A DNA stretch of 64,000 bases from Aphidius gifuensis (taxonomy: Eukaryota; Arthropoda; Insecta; Hymenoptera; Braconidae), in the NCBI RefSeq assembly GCF_014905175.1, contig NC_057789.1:19126176-19190175 (forward strand), given 5' to 3'. Positions within the stretch are counted from its first letter, which is position 1, and each line of letters starts with the position of its first letter. Shown here in pieces: positions 1-10,756 of this stretch. A program made the translations under genes and the position numbers. Under the pieces are notes generated by a model, which did not search any database, was not told the DNA's origin, and worked only from the letters and a program-made list of their open reading frames with translations.

Positions 1-718
1 ACAGTGATTATGAAGTAAAATAAAATTTAAATGAAAAAAAGTTTGATTAAACTAAATAAAGATAATAAATTTACCAAAGAAAATATATTTTAGATTGAAC
101 TAACTTTATGGAATGAAGAGGCAGAAAATTTCTAGGGTGATGTGATAGCATTAAAGGAATTAAAAATAATCGAATATAAAAAAATTAAAAAATATAACGA
201 CGACTTCAGCAACAAGTAAAACGTTAAATCCTGATTCAACCGAGAGAAAAAAGTAAATAAAATAAATACAATCGAACTCGACAATTTTGTAATAAATATT
301 TAACATTGACAGGCCAAAATCATAGTACAACAAAATGAATAAAAACAGAGAGTTTAAAAGATTAGAAGAAAGCGATTCTGGACATGGAGATGACCTATTA
401 GAAGGAACAAGCCAGCTGTAGTAAAATAAAGGTTTTCTGTGAGAGCGTTTTTTCAATAGAAGTAAAAACGTGCCGATGCTTCCTATGCTTGTGAGATAAA
501 GTGTTAAATTGTTGTCAACTTTGACCTTAATTATCTCGGTCAAATCGTGGTAGAAAATTATAAAAAAAATTTGTCAAAATAGATATTTATTTTATTAAAA
601 AAATGGGCCTACTTTGATCAAAATCGCTGAGAGGGATTTTTTTTTCAATATTTTGACATACCGCCTTAATGCACACATTTTCCACTAGATAACACCTCGA
701 GCAACATCATCGAATTTT
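1..718. other. AT-rich flank with one possible terminal exon
   Basis: No convincing complete gene is visible. On the plus strand at 334-420 a short open stretch of 28 codons has ordinary, non-repetitive composition, ends in TAG and is followed at once by an AATAAA-type signal near 423. It could be the last coding exon of a gene that starts outside the window, but no acceptor site keeps its frame open upstream, so this is weak. The rest is A/T-rich sequence. Confidence 0.2.
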
Positions 719-880
719 CTCATTGGTTAAAGCGAAAAAATGGTGCTATATTCCAATGCTAGAGGAACTTTTCTATTGGTTGAAATCTTCATAAATTTTT
801 TCATTGGTCAAAAGTTCTCTCCAGCGGAAAAATTCTCAATCCACCTGTTTTTTCCAATCCTTTTCAGGGTTATAAGTTCT
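719..880 (+). promoter_or_regulatory. Putative promoter with clustered CCAAT boxes and a TATA-like box
   Basis: Five CCAAT motifs occur in about 140 bp. Three are inverted (ATTGG near 722, 775 and 803) and two are direct (near 753 and 855). TATAAG follows at 871-876, about 75 bp before the ATG at 951. NF-Y-bound CCAAT clusters upstream of TATA boxes are typical of strongly or cell-cycle expressed animal genes. The spacing fits transcription of the spliced gene that follows. Seen: the motifs; inferred: their function. Confidence 0.45.
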
Positions 881-950
881 TTTCGTTCCAACCAACATCC
901 TTGCCTGCAACCTTATTCTTAAATTCAATCCTTCCGTTTAACCTCTAATC

Positions 951-2102
951 ATGGTTTCACGTCCAAGTATCTTCATGCATGAATATCGCAACAGTTTAGT
1001 AAACGAAGTAAGTACATTTAATATATATTTTTTTTCTTTTTAATTTTCTATTCAATTTTCTTTTCGTAATTTATAATTCATTTATTTTTTTTTTACTGTT
1101 TTTCTATTATTTCATGAGTGCACGTGCTTATACTTATCTTTTCTTTTCAGTTTTCTATTAACTTTACTTATATTTATTCTTTCTCATTCATTCATTTTTC
1201 TATTAAATCATTAATTCATTATCCTATTAGTCTATTCTACAATAATTTTTCTTTTTATTCTTCATATTGTAAAAATAGTAGCATCTCCTTACTCTTGTAA
1301 TTCTTTGATTCATGCGCGTGTTTCTTCTTATTATCTAATTTCATCTATTCATCTATAATTTCTTTATTTATTATTCTATATAAAATTTTTAAAATTAATT
1401 TTTGTTTCGTTCTTTTTAATTTTTCAGAGAAATTCGGTGGAGAGAAAAATTACGAGGAGAAGAAATAAAAAGACCGAGCTGCTAAAAAGGAATTTTGATA
1501 CAGGGCTGGACAGATCATTTGGTAGTAGACTGGAGATCACCGTTGAAGTAAGTTACATTTTTTATTCGTTTATGTATCTTTTTTTTATTTTTCTAATACT
1601 TTTCTCATAATCTTAAATATCCAATTGTTTTTTCTAATCTTTTTGTTTTGTTTTTTTTTTTTTTGTTCACAGCTTATAGAGCTTCAAATGATCAGCGACC
1701 AGCTGGACACAGACATCAGAGATGCTACTAAAGTAATTGAAAGTGAGTAATTTTTTTTCTTTTTTTTTCCTGATAACATTTTTTAATTACTGCATTTTTT
1801 AATCTCGTTTTTTTTTTATTTATTTTGTTTCAGGGATGTTGGAAAGAGAGACTGGTGCTGCGAGGGTCCTGCCAGATATTCCATGCCCTCTGGATGACCT
1901 TATCCATGATTCTGACGGTGAGAGACCATGGGATGAAGCAAGAGGAGCAAAATTCATTTAATTTTTTATTTTTTGATCATAATAATAATAATAATAATAA
2001 TTAATTTGATAATTTTTGTTTTTTCCTTTCTCCCAATTTTTCCCAATTTTTTTTTCAGGCTCTGCTGATAATAATAATAATAATAATAATGAAAATTTTT
2101 AA
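951..2102 (+). CDS. Five-exon gene for a small charged protein of unknown function
   Basis: This is the best candidate host gene in the window. Exons are 951-1007, 1428-1547, 1673-1742, 1834-1917 and 2059-2102. Every junction has a GT donor (GTAAGTA, GTAAGTT, GTGAGT, GTGAGA) and a pyrimidine-rich tract ending in AG. Exon lengths sum to 375 nt, giving 124 aa plus stop with no internal stop. The product starts MVSRPSIFMHEY, is basic in exon 2 (KITRRRNKKTELLK), is acidic with heptad-like hydrophobics in exons 3-4 (ELIELQMISDQLDTDI), and ends in a short poly-Asn tail. No signal peptide or membrane segment is visible. If the last intron is retained, translation instead ends at a TAA near 1959, giving a different tail. 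AATAAA overlaps the stop region at 2102-2107. I do not recognise the family. Introns are 91-420 nt, normal for insects. Splicing is inferred, not shown. Confidence 0.6.
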
Positions 2103-2261
2103 ATAAAAAAATAATTGCCAAAATATATATGTAATTGTGTTTTTTTTTTTTCTTTTTACTCCATTTTTTTTAGACTAATTTATTTTTTCCATTCATATAT
2201 AAATTTTCTGTTTTTTTATTTGTTTATTGTTCAATTCATTGATTTAGATTTTTTATTATTT

Positions 2262-2346
2262 ATTCATGTATTTGTTCATTTATTTATTTATTTATTTATT
2301 TATTTATTCATTCATTTATTTATTCATTTATTTATTTATTTATTCA
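2262..2346. repeat. (TTTA)n-type microsatellite
   Basis: A near-perfect TTTA/TTCA tetranucleotide run. The open frames crossing it (rich in Leu, Phe, Tyr and Ile) are by-products of the repeat. Confidence 0.9.
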
Positions 2347-2461
2347 TGGTTTCTGAAGGTTAAGCGAATGAGGATAGAAATAAGATTTTTTTTTTTTTTC
2401 GTTTTATTATTATCATTTCTTTATTTATTCAAACCATATACATTTACATATATATATACAT

Positions 2462-2644
2462 TCATTTGTGCTTATCGAGATATCTTTCGAACTGATTGAG
2501 GGTTTTGTTAGCATTACACATAGTTGGACCCCATTCATACTCTTCAACTTCTTTTGGGTAGAGAGCTGGCAGGTCCTCAAAAGTTCCATCCCTAGTGATT
2601 GGTGTTAATTTAGCTTCGTATTGACACCAAGCAATTTCTATAAC
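2462..2644 (-). pseudogene. C-terminal fragment of an unknown protein cut by a PolB-element terminus
   Basis: About 60 residues read on the minus strand to a stop at 2462, with balanced composition unlike the AT-rich surroundings (for example EDLPALYPKEVEEYEWGP and LNQFERYLDKH). The open frame runs into the first bases of the terminal repeat at 2645, so its upstream part is missing: the mobile element appears to have inserted into this coding region. It may be the end of a host or virus-derived gene. I do not recognise the family, and whether it was intact before the insertion cannot be seen here. Confidence 0.4.
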
Positions 2645-2985
2645 AGTAGTGTACCTACCAGAGTTCTGTGACAAGGGGTGGTCGAAAAAAGGTAGATCGG
2701 CGAGGGGACAGGGGAATGAGACCGATAATGTAGAGATGGTAAAGAAATTTTTCATTCTTACTCTCGGTCGGTAATACAGATTTTATCATTTTAAATTGCG
2801 ATTTGTCATGTGTTATTTTCCTATGTTCCCATGTTCCCATGTTCCCGTGTGTTATGTTCCCATGTTCCCATGTATAGTATGTGTTATTTTCCTATGTGTT
2901 ATGTTCCCATGTAGTATGTGTTATGTTCCTATGTTTTATGTTCCCATGTCTTATGTCCCATGTCTTATGTTCCCATGCCGCTGAA
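2645..2985. repeat. Terminal repeat with subterminal CATGTTCCC-type array
   Basis: The first 130 bp match the terminal repeats at 38104, 46428 (inverted) and 61239. From about 2800 the sequence turns into a degenerate array of words such as TATGTTCCCATGTTCC. Comparable arrays sit inside all other termini of the family. Open frames here (Cys/Val/Pro/Met-rich) are repeat artefacts. Confidence 0.8.
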
Positions 2986-3700
2986 AAATGTAAAAAGTCA
3001 TAGGGGTAACAAAAAATAAATGATGTTTTAATTTTTATATTAATCAATTTTATTAATTATTATCTACTAGTTAAATACAAAATATAATTCTCTCAGCATT
3101 AAAAAAAAATAGGAACTCGTTATTATATTTTCATTAATTATTATATATATATTAGAATTATTTACAAAATTTAAATTTTTCATGACTTAGGATGAGACGT
3201 TAAAGAAATTTAAATACAAAATCTAATTCTCTTAACATTAGAAAAATATGAATTCGTTGTGGAACAGTTATAGATTAAGACTTGGGAAAGAAAAAAACCA
3301 GTAAATAAAATGAAATCAACCTACGTTTACAAAAGAGTAGATATACTGGTGGATAAAAAGAATACAATTTTTTTCAACCAGAAATACCAAGATTAAATTT
3401 CTCTATTTTCTTTAATATAGGATCAGAAAATTGTATTCTTTTTACAACTCTATATTTTTGAACTATATTTTTAAAGGTCATCATAATTTTTTGCACAAAG
3501 ATCTTTAATTTCTTCCGAGTCTGAATCTATACCTACCCCACAACAAATTCATATACATCTCATCTTCTTAGCATTAGAAATTTCGAAAACATGGCCCCTC
3601 TAGCAGCACATCGTGATTGACAGCTGTAACACAAAAAAACAAGAAAATACATCAGTTCATTTTATTTTTACAAATATAATATTTTTAAAAAATATACGTA
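2986..3700. other. Non-coding interior of remnant A with a small foldback
   Basis: No gene is visible. It aligns with 61640-62500 of remnant D over flanking blocks (for example the block starting CACAAAGATCTTTAATTTC near 3494 and 62178). It holds a short inverted pair around AAAAAGAATACAATTTT, near 3357 and 3426, at the position where remnant D carries a different PolB-derived foldback. Confidence 0.5.
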
Positions 3701-3719
3701 CTTTTAAAGAAGAACTGCC

Positions 3720-4182
3720 TGTTATTCAAACATATCACTATCGCTGTCAATAGTGATAGATTGTTTATCATCGGGATTCAAATTTTGCGTGCCAGCATCA
3801 TCATCGTGCTCGACATTGACCTGATGATTAATCCTTTTTACTTGATAATCCTCATCATCATAAAATTGGTAGAATTTTAGTAATTTTGACTGATCAATTT
3901 TTTCATCTGCAATTTTCATCTGTTGCGAATTTCTTTTTTGGTGTTCTGAAACCGCTTCACTTCATCCATCGATTATCTGATTGAAATATCGAGAGATTCA
4001 TTATCTTTGGATAAAATGACGCGTAATGTCACAGAACTACAAATCGATTCATTATTATTTTTGATTAATTTATTCAAATCCGAGTCCTCGGTGACAGATG
4101 AACATGGTTGAGTCATTTTTTTACTACTATCACTGTCCACTAACTTTAATGACAATATATGTATAGTGATGACGAGCCACAA
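3720..4182 (-). pseudogene. Coiled-coil/RING gene relic lacking the RING domain
   Basis: Two minus-strand pieces correspond to the gene in remnant D. The N-terminal piece (4182-3973) reads SVTEDSDLNKLIKNNNES and onward. The C-terminal piece (3919-3722) joins the end of the coiled-coil part (MKIADEKIDQSKLL) directly to the acidic tail (FYQFYDDEDYQVK, ending DSDSDMFE). Compared with remnant D, the whole zinc-binding RING segment is missing by a clean internal deletion, and a frame break lies between the two pieces. Whatever the family does, ubiquitin-ligase activity cannot come from this copy. Confidence 0.6.
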
Positions 4183-4513
4183 CTATTTCTAATTGCAAAT
4201 TGAATACAATTATGGACCACAATTTCAATTTTTCTTAGTAACAGTTTGAGCTAGTATACAATTGACCTGTTAAACATAAAAAAGAAATACATGACAATTT
4301 TATATTCCATATCAATAACTATTAATTATAGTATCGATAAATAACCGATACATTATTCATCTACTATCACATATGTGATTGTAATATTGAAAGATTTTAA
4401 TAGTACAACTAATATCAGTAATATCAAATGATTTAGTGTCTTAAAAATAAAATGATTTCTGTAAAGAGGCTCTTCACTAGTTTTTTTTTTTTTTTTCGCA
4501 AATAAAAAAATAA

Positions 4514-4540
4514 TCAGGATTTTTTTTTTTTTTTTTTTTT
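4514..4540. repeat. Poly-T tract
   Basis: A 20-plus base T run beside another T-rich run. The nearby Lys-rich frame on the minus strand is an artefact of it. Confidence 0.7.
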
Positions 4541-4807
4541 TTCAATGAGTTGAATTAAAATTAATCTTAAACTAAAAAATATATTAAAATTTACATTAAT
4601 ATTGTAATTTGAAAAAATAAATGACGGCTGACCATAGTCGCGGTGAAGTATATACTGTACAACAATTTTTCTAATATTCAAGTGACCTAAGTTATTTTTC
4701 ACTTTATCGAAAACTAATTTTTTTCGCGAATTTTTCGTTTCAAATATATCGTCTTCTTAAAAAAAAATGAAAAAAAAATAAATAAAAATAAATAAATAAA
4801 TATTTTT

Positions 4808-4899
4808 ACTCGAAAAAAATTATGAATAAAGAAATAATGGCAAGAGAAATGAAATAAAAGAATAAAATCTTTATTATTCATAAATTAATTTTTTCGAGT
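4808..4899. repeat. Conserved hairpin of the PolB element family
   Basis: ACTCGAAAAAAATTATGAAT pairs with its near-exact inverse ending in TTTTTTCGAGT, with a loop of about 40 bp. The same hairpin occurs at 63809-63900 in remnant D, so it was part of the ancestral element. Confidence 0.75.
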
Positions 4900-4905
4900 G
4901 CAAAT

Positions 4906-5425
4906 ATATATAAATATCACTTTAGTTTCAGGAATGAAAAATTAATTCTTACCTTCAAAAAATTGGTTTATTCCATGGAAGAAAACAGATGATATCAATA
5001 GTATTTTCGAATTTAAATTGATAATTTTTATATTTTATATAAAAAAAATAATAATGTTGATAATGAATCACTGAATATAATAATAATAAAAACGGAGAAC
5101 ACTTTTCGAAGTTAGGCTGACGAACAACTGTAACTGACTGAGATTGAAACTGAAGTAATTAAAACGCCAAGCATCCTCTCAACTCCACATCACTATTCGT
5201 CGGACGGTTACAATATAATGTCAACATCGGCAAATTATGTCTCGAATGGATAAACATGATTTAACACGAAAAGTGACATGTATACTCATATATAAAAATT
5301 TTTCACTGAATGCCCGACTGAAACATCATCTCACACGACAATATGCTTTGCTCCATCACTTGGTATCTGTACTCATCAAAAATAATTAAATATTTTACCA
5401 AATAGGTCAAAATAATACAGTAAAA
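4906..5425. other. Gene-free AT-rich stretch
   Basis: Nothing recognisable: no long frame, no clear repeat except A/T runs. Confidence 0.4.
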
Positions 5426-5576
5426 AAAAAAAATGACTAATATATTTAAAATTTTTTATGCCTGACAAATAATCATCTGCACAGGGTACAAAAGTAAAAA
5501 AAAATGACTGATATATTGATAATTTTTTAATGCCTGACAAATAATCATCTGCACAGGGTACAAAACTTTAAGTAAA
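5425..5576. repeat. Two-copy direct repeat, about 75 bp unit
   Basis: The block TGCCTGACAAATAATCATC and its continuation GCACAGGGTACAAAA occurs twice in tandem, each copy preceded by an A-run and ATGACT(A/G)ATATATT. The copies are nearly identical. Confidence 0.8.
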
Positions 5577-5763
5577 TATGATTTCAGTACACTAAAATTC
5601 GCGTGTATAAAGGTACCAAGTGAGGCTCACTGCATGTATCAGCTGTTTATCATAATAAATAAAATGAATTTCAATGTCGAACGTCTATCATACGAAAGAA
5701 ATATCATACAGTTAAAAATGAATAAACAAAAATTTCTAATGTCAAAATTGATATGTATACTTA

Positions 5764-7952
5764 TTAGGCGGGTCCTTAAAAAGGCTATGGTGGAATTTGA
5801 TCACTCTCACCCTCTCATTTAGTTAGAAATATATAAAAAAAAATTCTCTCAAATTTTCAGAATTTTTACTCAACATTAACCCGTGCCGCAAAAGCTTTTT
5901 CTATTTTCGATTTCCGGTTTTTTAGCAAGATTACGATATTCATAGAGACAAGATTTTATGAATAATATTAGAACGTCATTGCAAGCAAAAAATATTGGTC
6001 GCAACAGAACTTCGATATCTCGAATACTGTTCGAGGTATCGAAGAAACATGATATTGAATTTTTCTTTTCGTCATTTTTTTAGTAGATAAATAGTTTAGT
6101 AAAAAAAAAAAATTTTGAAATCGGTTTTATTAGTATTTTTTACGAGGAATATTGTGGTTCAAACAGAAATATCGTACCTTTAACAGTTTTCGAGATACTG
6201 AGCTTTGAAGGTAAAATATATCGAAATATATTACTAACTTTTCATTGATTTGATATTTTTGAATAATTATAAATTTAAAAAAAATCAATATTAATAATGA
6301 TTCTAGTAAGATTTTTTACGGAGAAAAACAATAGTGATGATAAAAATTTAATATCTCTATCCATTTTCGAGACATCGATTATGGAAAATTAAAAATATCG
6401 ATATATTTATAAGATGACGAGTTGTAACTAGAAAAAACTAGAATCTATAGTTATATTCCAACTTGAATAAAAGGATATAACTTTCGTTTTTAATGAAATA
6501 ATGTAAAAGCCAACTGGCAAGAGTTTATGATGGTGAAGCTGCCCCTTCCACATTTCTTTTCATAAGAGCCTACCAGAGTGAGTAAGTGAAAGCTATGCTT
6601 CCCCACCATAAATTCTTGCCAGTCGGCCTTTAGCTGATGAAAAGATGCAGCTAAGGAAGCAATTCTGCCGGTAAAATAACGTAGATATTGTCCCTGGTAC
6701 AAATAATCTCTCCAGATTTTCTCCGGATTTCTCATGATTTCTCCGGACTTACTCCGGATTTTCTACGTAATTGAGACTTTCGGAGATATTTATGGAGTTA
6801 TCTCCAGACTATTTCTATAATATCTCCGCATTTTTTCCGGAATTTTCGCTTTAAAAACAAACACAAAAAATCGGAAAAATCAATAAAGAAACTAGAAATA
6901 AGAGTTTACCTACGAAAAATAAAAAAGAAATTTTGTTTGAAAAAATCCGGAGAAAATCTGGAAAAACTCTGGAATAATATCTCCGGAAGTCTCAATCGCG
7001 AAGAAAATCCGGAAAGATTATTTCTACCAGGGGTGTGTTTGGCTATAATTAAGACTAAGTAAAAGATCTAGCGGCTAAGTGAAAAATCCAGGTGAGGAAA
7101 AGATGTAGCTAAAGAAAAGAACGTAGCGGGTAAAATAATGTAGATATTGTATGTTTGGCTATAATTAAGGCTAAATAAAAGATATAGCAATGGTCAAGAT
7201 ATAACTGAGAAAAGATCTAGCGGCTATAAGCAAAACATTTTTCTTTATCCAAGTTGGAATATGACTTTGGAATCTAGTTTTTTCTAGTTACAACTCGTCA
7301 TCTTATAAATATATCGATATTTTTAATTTTCAATAATCGATGTCTCAAAAATGGATAGAGATATTAAATTTTTATCATCACTATTGTTTTTCTCCGTACA
7401 AAATCTTACTGAAATCATTATTAATATTGATTTTTTTTAAATTTATAATTATTCAAAAATATCAAATCAATGAAAAGTTAGTAATATATTTCGATATATT
7501 TTACCTTCAAAGCTCAGTATCTCGAAAACTGTTGAAGGTACGATATTTCTGTTTGAACCACAATATTCCTTGTAAAAAATACTAATAACACCGATCTCAA
7601 AAATTTTTTTTTTTTACTAAACTATTTATCTACTGAAAAAAGGACGAAAAGAAAAATTTAATATCGTGTTTCTTCGATACCTCGAAAAGTATTCGAGATA
7701 TCGAAGTTCTGTTGCGACCGATATTTTGTGCTTGCAATGACGTTCTAATATTACTCATAAAATCTTGTCTCTATGAATATATATATCTTGCTAAAAATCC
7801 CGAAATCGAAAAAAGAAAAAGGTTTTGCGGCACGGGTTAATGTTGAGTAAAAATTCTGAAAATTTGAGAGAATTTTTTTTTATATATTTCTAACCAAATG
7901 AGGGGGTGAGAGTGATCAAATTCCACCATAGCCTTTTTAAGGACCACCCTAA
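5764..7952. mobile_element. 2.2-kb foldback (long inverted repeat) element with TA target duplication
   Basis: The left arm, about 5764-6478, reads inward from TTAGGCGGGTCCTTAAAAAG. The right arm, about 7243-7952, is its reverse complement with scattered differences and ends TTAAGGACCACCCTAA. Both ends abut TA (5762-5763 and 7953-7954), as expected for a Tc1/mariner-type target site. The 770-bp centre has no transposase. It holds a smaller hairpin (about 6500-6640) and many TCTCCGGA-like words around 6710-7010. Open frames across it are short and meaningless. The high arm similarity implies a recent origin or gene conversion between arms. Confidence 0.75.
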
Positions 7953-8157
7953 TAGATATAGTATCCTTTCTTGGTTCTCATTAAGTTACCGATTTATATA
8001 TGTATATTAAGCTGCTTTGAATTTCACTTTTTTTTTTTTTTCGGTTTAACCGGTTCTATCGTGAAATAAGCCTTAAAAATTAAGCCACTCAAATTTTCAG
8101 CTAGATTGGTTAATATCTAGAGGTCGCGCATAACGCAAATCGACTAAATTTCACAAT

Positions 8158-8175
8158 TGGCTTCCAACTAGCAGC
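8158..8175 (+). promoter_or_regulatory. Primer-binding-site-like sequence
   Basis: TGGCTTCCAACTAGCAGC follows TTTCACAAT. The same arrangement (LTR-like end TTCACA, then TTGGCTCCC) recurs at 57009 and 57110, supporting a tRNA primer site. Confidence 0.45.
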
Positions 8176-8737
8176 TCGAACCACGAGGTGAGAAAATAAA
8201 AAATAAAAAAAAGAAATATAAATATTTGATAAAATAAAGAAATCAATAATATTGTGAAAATTCAGTCGTGAGTACATATAATTGGCTCAAAATTATTATC
8301 TCAATCACGGGAGTGAGAAGAGAAGTATTGATATACAAATTGATGAAAGTATAAAATACAGTACATTAAATTAAAAATAAAAATTGTTGAGAAAATTTTC
8401 GCATATAAATTGGAAGAAAGTCAACAAATCCTGTGAGTAAGTAATAATAATAATAATTTGTATACTCGTGGCAACAAAGTGTTGAACACGCCATATTTGT
8501 GAAAATTTCACCAGAAAAATAAAAATAATAATAATAAAATCTGGATACACGTGGCAACTAAGCGTTGGGCACGCCTGATTTTATCAGAAAATAATAACAA
8601 TGAATGTACTGTATGATAAAATAATACATGAAAATTAGACAAAATATTATGTGATCAAATTAATATGTGATTTAAAATAATTGATAATATAGTATTTAAA
8701 ATATTGAAATAATTGCTCGTGTAATATATAACATAAA

Positions 8738-10284
8738 ATGGAACAAGTAATATCATTTATAGTGAAAACGTGGCCAACATGTAAGCTCATAATAATTGGA
8801 AAAGATGATATTCAAAATCAAGATGCAGTATTGAATCAAATAGATATTATTGAAGAATTAATTGAGATAATAAATATAACAATAGACATCAAAAGATTTA
8901 ATGAAACAATAAATGAATTTATGAAACAAGTAAAATCTATCACAGCGTCTATAAAAGAACTGGAATTGATTCAAGGAATATGTTCAGGTGCTACTGTGTG
9001 GTTGCACGTATCAAATATTGATGCATCAAAATTCATGCGATGTAACATGAACAGAGACTCGTATGATGCAGAATACCATAAAATGCATGGTGGTGAAGAG
9101 TTTGAAGTTATAATGCATGCAATAATAAAAACATGATAGAAGAAGAAGAAAAAGAAAAAATCATGAATAAAATAAATGATCAGCAGGGGGGTTATACCTC
9201 AAAAGATGCTGACCACAGTGATAAAATAATGTGTGATCAACAAAATCAAGCAATAGTTGTTGATAATCAAGATGAAAATAAATTCAATGTTGTGATGAAT
9301 AACCACAACAATCAAAATGATAAAATAAATTGTAATCAACAAAATAAATTAAATTTTGTTGATAACATATGTGAAAATTGAAGTGTAGTTAATGTTGTGG
9401 ATAAAAATCACAACAAATACATTGAAGAAACAAGTAATGATCATGAAAATGAATTTGATTTTGTGCATAATAATCACAATAATCATGGTGAACAGATAAA
9501 AAATTATCAACAAAATGAATTAAATCTTGTTAATAATGTATGTAAAAATAAAGATAAAATCACGGTTATGCAAGAAAATCACAACAATCATGGTGAAAAA
9601 ATAATTTGTGATCAACAAAATCCAGCAATGATTGTTGATAATAAAAATAAATTAATACATGTTGTGAATAATAATCACAACGAATACGTTCAAGAAACAA
9701 ATAGTTGTCATGTAAATGAATCAAATGTTGTGCATGAAAATCACAACAATTGTGTTGATAAAATAAATAATTATCATAAAATAATTTGTGATAATAATAT
9801 GTGTAAAAATAATATTAATAGTAATAATTTGAATGTTGTTCAAAAGAAATTTCATTTCAAGGTCATGAATAATACTCATGACAATAATATTGAAAAAATA
9901 AATACTGGTCAACAATACAAAATAGATTGTGCCAAAAATAAACATAAAAATAAAATAAAGTTGAAATTGGTAAATCATAAAATGGAGAATGATAATAAAA
10001 TTAAATGCAAAATAAAATTAACTTGTTTGCATTTAATAAATAATAATAGTGAGCACTCCAATAAGTCTAAACATGATGGTAAATTTGGAGGCAGGAAAAA
10101 ATATTGTGGTCGATGGGACATGTATAATATATATGTCTTGGATTGTCAATTGAGTAATGAAGATGGAAAATCAAGTTGGCTACTGTCATTTGCCTCGTGC
10201 CAAGGACCAGATGACATGCTAGCACTGTATTCATGTGTGAGCTTCAATGGCGCATTCAATATATGTCATGTAAGGACCAAATGA
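8738..10284 (+). pseudogene. Gag-like Asn/His-rich protein with tandem peptide repeats
   Basis: The first part (8738-9136, 132 codons) is globular-looking: MEQVISFIVKTWPTCK, an Ile/Glu-rich helical stretch, then SGATVWLHVSNIDASKFMRC. The frame then shifts by one and continues 9133-10284 with a single internal TGA at 9379-9381. This second part is a degenerate tandem repeat of about 45 residues built on NNHNNHGEKI, CDQQN and VDN. A basic stretch and a short Cys/Trp-containing tail (GGRKKYCGRWDMYNIY, SSWLLSFASCQGPDD) follow. No CCHC knuckle is seen. Its place between a primer site and a polypurine tract plus LTR argues for a gag-type protein; sequence alone would not. Frameshift and stop mean it is decayed or recoded. 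Confidence 0.45.
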
Positions 10285-10756
10285 TATTATGGTGGATGCT
10301 ACTTCTGCAATATGCTGGAAATATTCAAGGAGTGGCGCAAATTCATCAAAATTTTATAAAAGAATTAGAAAATATGTATTATATCCTTTTTACAAATAAT
10401 TTAATTGATAATTTATATATTAGTTTTTAAATTTTTAAGACTCAAGGTCGAATTTTAAACAAGATAATTTTAATTTTAAAAGATGACTGATATAAATTTT
10501 TTAATTTTGATTTTACTTATTATTATTTTAAATTTTTCAAGGTCAATTTTAATTTTAAAGGGAAGATAATTTAATTTTATTTAATGATCATTGAGAAATT
10601 TTAATTTTGTAATTATTAATATTGTTTGTCATTATGTTGAATATTTTATACGTATTTTGCAATTATGTATCTGTAATTTTTGTTTTTGGAGTCATCAAAT
10701 GTTGAACAATTGTATTATGTCTATTTTTTTTAATTGTATGTCAAAAAATAAACATA
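10285..10756 (+). other. 3' non-coding part of the gag-only LTR element
   Basis: AT-rich, with a repeated theme TTTTAATTTTAAAG/CAAGGTC. A partial duplication of the gag tail (GACCAGATGAC versus GACCAAATGAT) overlaps its start. No pol sequence is present. Confidence 0.5.

Larger units (their letters stand above)
2645..4905. mobile_element. Remnant A of the Polinton-like PolB element family
   Basis: It begins with AGTAGTGTACCTACCAGAG at 2645, the same terminus as the complete element at 38104. It then runs collinearly with remnant D (61239-63900) for more than 2 kb. It contains the decamer-rich subterminal repeat, a RING-deleted relic of the coiled-coil/RING gene and a conserved hairpin. No right terminus is found, so it is truncated. 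The left flank is the interrupted coding region ending at 2644; the 6 bp before the terminus are TATAAC, the expected duplication, with no partner found. Confidence 0.7.

Noticed and set aside
160..543. 127-codon minus-strand frame
   Set aside because: Phe/Ile/Leu/Tyr-rich, reads through AT-rich DNA and opposes a more natural short plus-strand reading.
2800..2985. p53-type response elements in the CATG-rich decamers
   Set aside because: The flanking bases are pyrimidine-CATG-pyrimidine or purine-CATG-purine, not the RRRCATGYYY palindrome.
6490..6735. 81-codon frame in the foldback centre
   Set aside because: It crosses a small hairpin and has no protein-like conservation; likely chance.
9100..9140. 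Programmed -1 frameshift in the gag-like gene
   Set aside because: The A-rich stretch at the overlap does not fit an X-XXY-YYZ slippery heptamer in the correct frame; decay is simpler.
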